A DNA stretch of 64,000 nucleotides. Origin: Pogonophryne albipinna. Lineage: Eukaryota > Chordata > Actinopteri > Perciformes > Artedidraconidae. The translations under genes were made by a program, and so were the position numbers. The notes below the pieces were generated by a model. The model saw nothing but the letters and a program-made list of their open reading frames with translations, searched no databases and had not been told where the DNA came from. Positions 45,382 to 64,000 of this stretch are shown here, one piece after another (positions within the stretch are counted from its first letter, which is position 1; the number at the start of each line of letters is the position of its first letter). The stretch covers positions 13,392,905 through 13,456,904 of the forward strand of contig CM053264.1 of NCBI GenBank assembly GCA_028583405.1. Direction: 5' to 3'.

Positions 45382-48300
45382 CTAAGGCGTGCAGACACAA
45401 ACATGCCTATTCAAATACCCACTCCTTTTGTCAATAAATCGAAGAAAATTGTGTATTTTGGCATGACACCTAAGGTTTACTCTCACTCTCTTTGTAGTTT
45501 CTGAACATATGAAACTCAAAGCTGAACAAAAGAAAGCAGAATTGACGGGATTATTTAACTCACATGGTGGAGACAAGGCGGGACAAGGGAATACAGCTTA
45601 ATGTGACCAAGAGGAAAATTACTGTAAGAATTAAGTTGTTCTTTGTCTGATTATCATCCATAATAAGTTCTCATGCGTCTGCAATCAGCTTGAAGTCCAG
45701 CCGCAGCCTTTTCATGGTGAAAGCGACCAGACTGAGGCTTCAGGCTCGTTTTGTTTTGTAGTTACAGGGAGTTAAATCGCGAGTATTTTCTCTGTTCCAG
45801 GCAGAGGATTAACAAAAGCAAGATGCATATCTCATAATAGTCGTCACTTGTTTTCTCTGCAAGACAAAGGGATCAGGATTAAGTCGGAGAGAGAGGGCTC
45901 TCGGCGGTGTGTGCTGAACATGTTTGTACCTTGAAGACTCGAGGAGAATAACAGCAGATTGGCGCCGTCACAGAGAAAGCAGGTGCAGCGTGGGAGGCAA
46001 ACATCTTACAGATTTACATGTTGAAGTGCTTTCTACATCCAGTGTTTTGGCGTCTGGAGATCTTTATGATAATGATAGAAGTGCAGCATAATATGGAATG
46101 TATGCATGCAAAACCAGTTGTCACCTAAACGTATTTTCTGCTGACATGCTATGACATTTTAGCTTCATCAAACCACCCTCAGATGATGTGTTGCTTCTGC
46201 AGAGGCAGCAGGCTCGTGAACGTCCTGCTGAGCACTTTCTTTTTTGGCTCCCAGGCTTTTAATAACAAACTCATTATTGGCACAACAGGTCCCCGAGGAA
46301 AGAGGAGTGAATAGATCGACACTTAAAAGTATGATGATACAAGAGGGTAGCGTCCCTGACTGCGTAATTTGTTTACCTTTTAAAACTTTCCTTTCTTCTC
46401 TTGTACACGAATGCACCGAACGCCACTTAAAGTATCAATCATGAATCAATCTTTAATTCCTCCTCTTTGGGAATAAAATTGTGGTCAATATAAAAGTGCA
46501 CAAGTAAAATCCATCACCAGAGACGTAGTTATCTCTTAGTAAAAGTAGATTTCAATTACAACTCGAAACAGTGGCGGACATGGCCGTTCGGGACGAATCC
46601 CGATGGGCCGGTACTGAAGTGGGCCGGTCGGATAAGTCACCAGCACCCCCCCACCCCCCCGTTGACAATTTACTAGCGGTACCAAAGAGTCCCGGGCAGA
46701 TTTTTTGTCCCAGTCCGCCCCTTGACTCGAAATTAGTTGTGGAGTGTTTTTTGCCAATTAAACTTCAAAGGTAATTTACTGCTGTGCAACTTCAAATTGA
46801 ATCTCCCGTTTTCTTTTAATGTTATTTCTGTTTTGGCTCCATTTAATCTGTAGTTGGAAAATTGGATTTGGAAATTAGATTTCATGAATTTCTTTTTTCA
46901 AACAAGTAACATGTGAGTGTGCAGAATCTAAAATGTGCCATCCTCATTCTCTCGTGGCCATGTTAATATAAGCTTGAGAGGATCTTGTAGGCTTGTTTCT
47001 TTTACAAATCCAGGCTAGATGTTTCCCACTGTTTCCAGTCTTTATGCTAAGCTAGGCTAACCCTGGCTCTAGCATTAGCGTGATATCAATCTTCTCATCT
47101 AACTGTAACCAAGAAAGTGTAGAGTATCAACTCTGTGGACAAATGTGGTCAAGGGATGAATGTCCATGTTTGTACTAGTGTTTTTCTTTTTAAATGTTTT
47201 TAACGGAGTACAGGGTGTACTTTTATTAGTTCTTTTATTAGAGATGTGTCTGTTGTCTGTGTTTGCTTTAAGAGTGTGTCAGGATGGATCCCTTGTCTTT
47301 TTATCTGCAAACTAAATCTACCTACGGGGACAAATAAAGAACCTGAATCTGAGATGTATAGCTACAAAGGGAAATAAAAGCATCCTCACTAAGTCATATT
47401 CAGTATTATAAGCATTTCAGAAGCTGCATCTTTTGGTGCCCGGCCATCAGAAGAATGCAGCACTCGCCCGGTGACCCATAAAAACAGGGACTGGGTGGCT
47501 GCAGAGGCGCCAGATGTGGGCAGGTGCCTTCTTCGCCCTGAGCAGGTGGTTCGAGGCGAGCAGTGACAGGCCGCTGTGGGGAAATGATGCTGCTGATGCG
47601 AGTGGACAGAGTGTCACTGCAGAGCACGGTGGTCTCTACAGCCCGCTGTCACATCCGCTGAACCTCAGTGGACGCTGCAAAGCAAGGATGTCTTTGAAAC
47701 ACTCTGAATGCATGCTCTATCATCCTGGATTTCAATGAAGTAAACTCACAGCATGGTTGTAAAGAGAAATGTGCACAGAAAGCTGGAACACAGGGTCCAT
47801 TTCTAGACTTTTAAATGATTTTAAAGCTAGCACGTTGCCACCGATGTCTTATTATCTCCTAATTGTATCACATGCAGTGGAAGACATGGATTATCATGCT
47901 TAGAGGACCTGCCTCGAGACACCAATGTGGCTTTTAATCAATAATAATGTGTTTACTCTCTTTGAATGTGGACGCTTTGACACAATATTGATGAAAGTGC
48001 ACTTTAACACGCCTGCATGGGATCAAATATATATATTTACAGGCTTCAGCCGCTGTCAATCAAACTGAATTCATGTGAAGTTTTCTAATAACAAGATCCC
48101 TATCCTGAGTCTCTGAGTCAGTGGATAGGAAAATGGCATGCTGTGCATTGATTGCTCTCTGATGTCCTCTTCATTTAATGAAATAGTTGTGTTTTCCTTT
48201 CTCTCGGCTTCCTTTTGTTTCTGTTTGAGGGAAGTGTTCCAGCGAGCCACGGATTAAATGAGCAGTGACATATTCCCGCAGGATGCTGTAAATGATATCT

Positions 48301-48678
48301 CACTGAGCCAACGTTTTGCACACTCTGTAAAATGGTGATAAGGCCGCTTATTACTTTTAAATGAATTTGCTTCATGGGTTCAGAGTGAATTTGTCTCACA
48401 CCACAATTTCTGGTCGTGCTATAAATTCAATTATTCCAAATTGCACGTGCGTTAATGGAAAATAGTTTTCTTGAGAAGAAAAGCCGTGAATGACTTCATG
48501 TTGTTGTTTAAGACGCGTGAGGCCTCAGGGTGTCAGTGCAGCACTGCTGAACACTTCCTGTATCAGCGCTCTGTGCGAAGTCACCACAGTTTAGTCCCAG
48601 ACTGACACACGGGCAGCTGACATTTTTAATATGGAGACTTCATTAGACTGTGCTGCAGCGACTGCTCGTGTGTGTGTC
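45382..48678. other. Non-coding interval with small dispersed repeats
   Basis: 47010-47125 is a copy of a common fish repeat (CCAGGCTAGATGTTTCCCAC, TTTATGCTAAGCTAGGCTAA, CAATCTTCTCATCTAACTG), also seen at 52174-52240. About 46565-46745 (AGTGGCGGACATGGCCGTTC) looks like a transposon remnant. At 47315-47345 there is a retroposon-like GGGGACAAATAAAG end. No gene is supported. Confidence 0.5.

Positions 48679-54384
<5,706 letters not shown>

Positions 54385-54465
<81 letters not shown>
54385..54465. repeat. (CA)n microsatellite
   Basis: Uninterrupted CA tract of about 81 bases. Confidence 0.98.
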
Positions 54466-54466
<1 letters not shown>

Positions 54467-54940
54467 TCCTGCATTACTGTACGCAGGCTCCAAAGCCGGC
54501 GAAATATAGCAAAAGCATTACAGTCACGCTCCAACGCTCAGCACTGTACCCCTGGCCGCAGACTGGAAAACAGAAAACCCAGTGAAGTGTAGCGGCGTTC
54601 CGGTTTATAGAGTAAAGAGGAAGGGACATGTGCACATTTTGATATGTCACAAGGCTTTTATTTAATGATGCTGCAGAGCAAAGGTTACCTGGACTACAGG
54701 ACAGCGCTACGAGATTATTCCAACAACAAAGACACCTCTTTCTTTAGGGCTCGAAACACATTAGGGTGCCTGAAGCATCTTTTATCAATATTTGTATATT
54801 ATCAACGATGGATTAAAACAGAATAGGAAGAATTGGCACCAAACTCTGCTGTCCCCCTAAGCTTTACAGTCCTAAGTGTCTTCAAGCACTTCGTTTTGGT
54901 TTTTCAGACAACAACTGTACTCTTTTCTTTCAATTGTTAG

Positions 54941-56411
54941 CAGTGGCGGCTGGTGGAAAATATTTTTGTTGGGGCTGTTGATATAGTGAGTAAAAAAAAA
55001 TGTTGTTGGGAGAATTGACCCCTTAAATGAGGACTTCTGGTGATGTAATGGCGCGTTTCCAGTGCAGCGCGGAGCTCGCTTTAAGCGTGCCGAGCCGTGC
55101 GGGGCCCGTTTTTGGTTGCGTTTCCACTTGGCCTAGTACCGGCTAGCGGGTCCTAATTCACAGTTTTTCTGGCCCCATAAAATCGTGGTTCTAGGGCCAG
55201 GAACAACCAGGCTGAGTCGGGCTGAGTATGCTAAACTAGAGAGAGAATCGCTGGCAAGGGGGCTACAACTTCAACAAGATGAACATATTTGACCGTGATT
55301 TAATTGTAATACACGTTTCAAAATGATGCCGAAGTAACAACATACTGATACCGGTTAGTAAAAACCATGAATTAATGCTTTGACAAGTCTGCAGACAGAC
55401 GGCAGGCGAACAACCCTTTTAAAATGCGTGTTTTCTGAATGGAGATTGGCTAAGCTAACGTTATATATGCTCCGACCGTCCACACTCACAACAACGGCCT
55501 ATACAGACATAAATAAACCAGCGACTGTATTCTCCATGACACAGGCAGTCTGTGGTTTGGACTTGTTTAACTTTTGTCTAGTTTCTGAACAGATCGTATC
55601 TGTCCCCGGCTGTTTGAAGAGCAAGCATGAGAAACAAAAGACAGCATTTACCTGTTTGCATCCAGCTAGCCATGCCTTTCTGGTGTACCAGCTACGTGAG
55701 AAGCCTCGTTGATACGTTTTGTCTTTTTCACGAGCTTGCTGCGATATAAATAAATCGGGTTGGTCCGGTCCAAGGTCTTTAAGTATCAATTTATCTCCCA
55801 AACTTCTCCTTTCGAAAGGATTGGAGAGTAGCTCTTGCACGGAATTGGGTGCGGACCGAGGTCCGGCGACTCCACCTGCACACCATTCTCATCCAACTAC
55901 TGCGTCACCTTGGTCACTCACGAGTCTAAAAAACAACTCACGTCAACGCACGTAAGCAACGTGGGCGCCAACGTGGGCGCCAACGTGAGCGCCCTCGTGA
56001 CCAAAATATTTGACGACGCTGATTGGCTGAAATTATGTTTCGGCGGCACAGTTTACTATTGAGACTTTTGCAACGTGCTGGTTGCTGCTGTTTGGCTCGG
56101 GGGCTCCGCCCGGTAATGATAAACTGATGCCACGGGCAAGGCCAGGCAGGAAACATGTGACTTATCAGTAACTTTAGACATCGTAACACAATTTTTAATG
56201 AGATTTTATTGTAGATTATACATTTTACTGATACCAATTGTATGATATTTACCTTGTTCATTAAAAATAAAAATATAAAATATATATATTCTTTAAATAT
56301 ATTTTTTTTTAATATTTTTTTTTTTATTTAATATTTTTTTTTATATTTTTTTTTTTATGTGGGAAGAGGTGGGGCGGCGCCCCTAGCGCCTCTATGGGCC
56401 GGCCGCCACTG
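54941..56411 (-). mobile_element. Internally deleted hAT transposon keeping an N-terminal zinc-finger exon
   Basis: The left end CAGTGGCGGCTGG and the right end CCGGCCGCCACTG are near-perfect inverted repeats. They are flanked by ATTGTTAG (54933-54940) and ATTGTTTG (56412-56419), an 8-bp target duplication with one mismatch, the size expected for hAT. The minus strand carries the zinc-finger frame at 55840-55499. 56270-56360 is an A/T-rich stretch with long T runs. At 55040-55260 a GTTTCCACTTGGCCTAGTAC-type repeat may be nested. The catalytic domain is absent, so the element is non-autonomous at about 1.47 kb. Confidence 0.8.
55499..55840 (-). pseudogene. hAT transposase N-terminal TTF-type zinc-finger fragment
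   Basis: An open frame of 113 codons from ATG 55840. The first 75 or so residues have the layout of the TTF-type zinc finger found at the start of hAT transposases and of host ZMYM1-like proteins derived from them: NPFERRSLGDKL, then LGPDQPDLF, then GFSRSWYTRKAWLAGC and NAVFCFSCLLF. The DDE catalytic domain and dimerisation region that should follow are missing; the frame ends in unrelated sequence. This is a cut-down transposase, not a host gene, because it lies wholly inside the inverted repeats of the element. Confidence 0.7.
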
Positions 56412-56419
56412 ATTGTTTG

Positions 56420-57758
56420 TATTTATTAAGTCAATGCTGTTTCCCTCATCTGTACACGGTCACATTCCTTTTGTTGAGTGACATTATTCTCTACATTAGC
56501 ATTCTCTCTGACCTTTGATTTGACTTGAAACACATGTAAGGTCCCAACAACCCTCGACCTTTGTGGAATTAGCGTTGTGGTCACTCAGCGCTTCTCAAAG
56601 GTGCATCGTCCCTCGGCACAGTATCATGCTGCTGTGTTTAATCCAACCATGAGGAGTTAAATCAGCCCTGGGGTGCCTGATGTGTGATGCAGTTATTGGA
56701 CCACCTCCAGCTGTCTGCTAGCATTACCAACCCTCATGTTTAATAACGCTGGTCAGTTTCCTGGAGGCTAATTGTTTTAGTGCTACCTGGTTGGTTGGCG
56801 AATGTGTTTCACGGATTCATTTCATACTGTCTTTCCATACAGCCGCAAAAAAACAGATTATTTATTAGATATCTTAGGTTGACATCCTTCTTCCCTTTGT
56901 TTCTACCTCCATTGTATATCTCAGTGTTGTCTCATGTGGCGTGTAGGTGGCTCTCGGGCAGGATGGCGATCATCGGAGCGTGTGACGAATCCAAAGAGAC
57001 ATCTGACATGAACACATCAATACACATTAAGCTTCACACTGTTTGGACTTGTTTAGCTTCTTGCTCTGATGTGCATGCATCTTTCAAAGCCTTTCTGGTG
57101 ATATCATTGTCTTGAGAAACGTGTTTTTGGGCTACAAATCCATCAGGGTTTTTATGTTTGCTATGAGGAATTGTTTCATCCTCCAGTGATTTGGCAGCAG
57201 TGAGATTAGCTAATGCATACCGTTGGGCGTAGAGTGTGAAAATCCCTCTATCAAATGGTGTTAGAGTCACAGGAATGGTCGCCTATCGCACTGGGATGCC
57301 ACCCTCATATATCTGACAAGGACTATGATCCTCTGTGGTTTAAAATGGGAACTGAAAGCACAGGTTAGCAGGGCATTATGAGCCGTGGCATTACAGAGCC
57401 TTTCCGCACCCTTTGTGCTCCATGCCGTCATCACAATGCCGTCTACTGTCCTTCAGCCTATGGAGGGGTTTCTCACATGGCCCGACTTGTGACTAATGTT
57501 TCCATCCCTCAGATTTCTACTGCCTGGTGGTATCAGATATATACATATTTCAATGCACAAGGCAACTTTCTGCAGGTTTAGACACCACAGTGCAAAATTC
57601 TGGTCATTGTATAGAAATTACAAAGGACTGGAACAAAGAAGTTATTTTTGTATAGCTATATCTGAAACAAGTTGATGGGCATTTCGTTACAACTGGATAT
57701 GACCATAAATGCACCAGGGTTTGGTTATAAAATGTATTTATTTTGAATCAACTGACCC
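56420..57758. other. Non-coding interval, no gene seen
   Basis: No recognisable exon or repeat. The open frame at 56780-57115 has no known motif. Confidence 0.5.
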
Positions 57759-58143
57759 TTAAAGGTGGGGTAGGTAAGTTTGAGAAACCGGCTCGAGATA
57801 CACTTTTTGTTATATTCCATGGAATGCTCTTAACATCCCGATAGCAATGAATATCTGAAGTGCTTTGATAACAAATCCATAAAGAAATATCATCTGTCGA
57901 AGCCGTAGTGCTGTAAAAAGCACGACCAATCATCTGAGCCGGCTAAAGTAACTGGATGGCCTACCTGCCTGTCAGCCTTCCATCTGTGCACAAACTTATC
58001 TCGTGCCCTCATTGGTCATGTGCGCGTTCGTGTGTGTTGGAGGAGGGGCTCTGTAAGGAAGTGGCAGATTTCTTCCGGCTGTGTATTTTCAAATTCTAGC
58101 GCACTCGAGCCGGTTTCTCCAAAATGACCTACCCCACCTTTAA
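57759..58143 (-). mobile_element. TTAA-flanked MITE, copy 2 (about 385 bp)
   Basis: Same element as at 35521-35903 but in reverse orientation: TTAAAGGTGGGGTAGG at the left, CTACCCCACCTTTAA at the right, with GAAACCGGCTCGAG inside both ends. It matches copy 1 almost throughout with scattered base changes, and TTAA is present on both sides. Confidence 0.8.
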
Positions 58144-62009
<3,866 letters not shown>

Positions 62010-62095
62010 AGTCAGGGGCTCCATATAGGGTGGATGCTTCTGCGTTGCTGTTGCAAATGATCCTGTGGGAGACTCACTGACAGCCAAGCTCTGTG

Positions 62096-62098
<3 letters not shown>

Positions 62099-62158
<60 letters not shown>
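62099..62158. repeat. (CA)n microsatellite facing the GT tract
   Basis: Uninterrupted CA tract of 60 bases, 90 bases after the GT tract and complementary to it. Confidence 0.98.
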
Positions 62159-62161
<3 letters not shown>

Positions 62162-63190
62162 CTTGTCTGTTCATAGAAAGTGTCCATCAGCTTGTCTAAG
62201 TCAGCTAAAGAGATGTGTGTACGCCAGCAGAATGCACTTTACGACAGCTGTCCTTGTCCTTCACGACTTCTGACAGCAAATAACACTGCCACGACTATTT
62301 CTCTTTTCTACTTTTTAAACTTTATTGATCAAGGGAGGGGGATTTTTGCTGAGCGTGTGTCCCCTTTGTCCTCAGTTTCCCACCTGCTGGGAACCGTCGA
62401 GTACAGTCTTTGATTCAGAACAAGATGTGGGGGTTAGCCAAGGTAACGCGAAAGAAAATTAAGGGGAGACACTGAGGGTGAATAGGGTAAAAAAAGATCC
62501 ATTATTTTATTAAATATGTGTACTTTTGCATACAGTTCACGAATAGAAATCTGTTATGTAAGGAAAAATCTTCATAGACAGATAAACAAGTCATCTAAAT
62601 GTGTACTTTGGATATTTTTCTAGCCACTGTTCAAAAATAAGACATGTTGGGGTAGCAAAATGTCAAAATGGACCCGTTTGAAGATAGTACTAATAATGCA
62701 CTTTTAATCAGCCGTATTAATGCAGGTGAGCAATCAGCTGACACACTTGGTATTAATTGGGTTTACTTCCTCTTTTTGAATGTTTTACAGTCAAACTGAA
62801 AGGTTTAGATAATAGGCCTTTTGTAAAAACCCATACATATCAACACAAGTGTGAAAATAACTTTTTACTAAATAACTCAATATCATTTGTTGCAAACAAT
62901 CTGGTTTCACAATCAATAATATAGCAGGCAAGTACATAACAAACTTTAAATGATAAATGAAGGGTACTTTAAGGCCACATTGCATTGCAAAGGGGAAGTA
63001 CTGCTGTTATTTGCTCCCATCTTGTGGTGAAAATGGGAAAACGCAGGCTATAATGTATATTATATATATATTTAGTGTAGGGCTGGTTAAAAGCGTAAAA
63101 AAGGCTGTTGCATTATCAAATAAATATTGTCTCACAACATGCAGCTAATTAATAAATCCCCATTATAACTAACATTATACAATTTAACCA
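62159..63190. other. Non-coding interval upstream of a possible gene
   Basis: AT-rich, with no recognisable feature. A TTTATTGATCAAGGGAGGGG segment at about 62322 faintly recalls the reversed retroposon 3' ends seen elsewhere. Confidence 0.45.
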
Positions 63191-63194
63191 GTAC

Positions 63195-63269
63195 GCGAAA
63201 TACGACTGTTTTGTCCCTCGTCACTTCCCGTCGTTATTATGCCATAGCTGCGGACGTGCAAGCTAACAG
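63195..63269 (+). other. Candidate 5' non-coding exon of an unidentified gene
   Basis: A CpG-containing stretch (GCGAAATACGACTG, CTCGTCACTTCCCGTCG, GCTGCGGACGTGCAAGC) stands out from the AT-rich flank. It contains an ETS-like site (ACTTCCCG) and ends in a strong donor, AACAG|GTAAGA, at 63269/63270. The start is arbitrary. No TATA box was seen. It fits the first exon of a housekeeping-type promoter, but the evidence is only composition plus one splice site. Confidence 0.35.
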
Positions 63270-63755
63270 GTAAGAACAACATGTACTTCTCATAATGTTA
63301 TCCCATTAAAATGTGTTTATTTGTCAGTTTTTCCATCAGATTTATAGACGGGTTTATTGTCCACGTTGTCAGGTGTTTAAACCAAGTTTATATTTATCTG
63401 GGAAGTAAAGATTACTGTCGAAAAAAGAGAAAGTGTCAAAATAAGAATCAGCTGACCTTCCATATTTACCTCAAAACAACGTGCTAACGCGAGGAGCTAA
63501 CAGCTGTTTGGTTTGTGTTTAAATCATAACATGTACTACTGTTTTGACTATTTGTATTTATTACAAACTAGGCAATGATAGAGCTGACCCTTGATGTGTT
63601 TTTAGCCCCGTGTAACTCGCATGTATTCATTGCATCATGTTAGCATTGTTAGAATAACTTCGGATAGCAAACAAGCTAAAGTGTGTTGTTTTTCTTTAAT
63701 AACCAACAGTACAGTTCTTTTTTCTCTTCTTATTGTTGTTGTTTTTATCCAGCAG

Positions 63756-63798
63756 GTTTAAAGTGAGAAACAGAAGACCACACACAATGTCCAGCAGT
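63756..63798 (+). CDS. Candidate first coding exon (ATG plus three codons) of an unidentified gene
   Basis: A long pyrimidine tract (TTTTTTCTCTTCTTATTG to TTTATCCAG) leads to an acceptor at CAG 63753-63755. The exon then has 31 bases of leader, ATG at 63787 with A at -3, codons for Met-Ser-Ser-Ser, and a consensus donor GTAAGT at 63799. It would pair with the donor at 63269 across an intron of about 486 bases. The rest of the gene lies beyond the window, so the product cannot be named. Confidence 0.35.
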
Positions 63799-64000
63799 GT
63801 AAGTGACATAACAACTCACCCCTGTCCCTGTTTATAGCTATAGGCTATTAAATACACGCACAATACAGAATATATAAGGATTTAAAACAACATATTTAGT
63901 AATATGTGCTCCTTAGCTTCTCACTTGTTATTCAACTTGTTTTTCAACTTATATTTAAAGTGTTAGGAGTAAAAGCACTCTTTGCAGTACATTGAGTTAG
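63799..64000 (+). other. Presumed intron of the unidentified gene, running off the window
   Basis: AT-rich sequence after the candidate donor GTAAGT, with no further exon visible. Confidence 0.3.

Noticed and set aside
63787..63798. Naming the right-edge gene as cacnb4 or orc4 because of the MSSS/MSSR start and regional synteny
   Set aside because: The exon ends after four codons, which does not fit the first coding exons I recall for those genes; four residues are not enough.

Overview
The window looks like nuclear DNA of a teleost fish, probably a percomorph. The evidence is one intron-containing vertebrate gene, very long (CA)n/(GT)n tracts, a tRNA-derived SINE, jockey/L2-like non-LTR retrotransposon remains, and several hAT-type and TTAA-flanked non-autonomous DNA transposons. 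No bacterial or viral gene system was seen. CRISPR-like regularity in the sequence comes from tandem minisatellites without spacers.

The only complete gene is rnd3 (RhoE), an atypical Rho-family GTPase, on the + strand. It has five coding exons (9871-10020, 10485-10572, 17998-18107, 19330-19464, 21375-21623) that join in phase to give 243 residues. A TATA box lies at 9732, and the best polyadenylation signal is at 23278. The protein has the Rnd substitutions that abolish GTP hydrolysis and ends in a CaaX box (CSIM). Compared with human RND3 as I recall it, several regulatory phosphorylation sites are missing, so it may be a diverged fish paralogue. A possible second gene begins at the right edge: a candidate 5' non-coding exon ends at 63269, and a candidate first coding exon (63756-63798) carries ATG plus three codons.

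Layout: 1-2.8 kb is a decayed minus-strand LINE with a proline-rich ORF, a GATA/GATG microsatellite and a retroposon tail. 2.8-9.6 kb is non-coding with CA tracts. 9.66-23.3 kb is rnd3, with a 7.4 kb second intron and a 32-copy 37-bp minisatellite in intron 4. 23.3-63.2 kb is a gene-poor region of about 40 kb. It holds a 26-copy 37-bp minisatellite (28.45-29.42 kb), an hAT element nested in an older MITE (29.6-30.3 kb), two copies of a TTAA-flanked MITE in opposite orientation (35.5 and 57.8 kb), and a SINE (43.6 kb). It also holds a LINE fragment whose reverse-transcriptase tail carries an in-frame 24-bp minisatellite (44.1-45.4 kb), three copies of a hairpin and telomere-like unit tied to giant GT/CA tracts (38.9, 48.7 and 49.2 kb), and an internally deleted hAT element that keeps a zinc-finger exon (54.9-56.4 kb).

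The most notable structural theme is that all three large minisatellites appear to have grown from sequence inside mobile elements. One keeps the reading frame, and one shows a clear higher-order (9 x 37 bp) duplication. I recognised no wholly new biological system.
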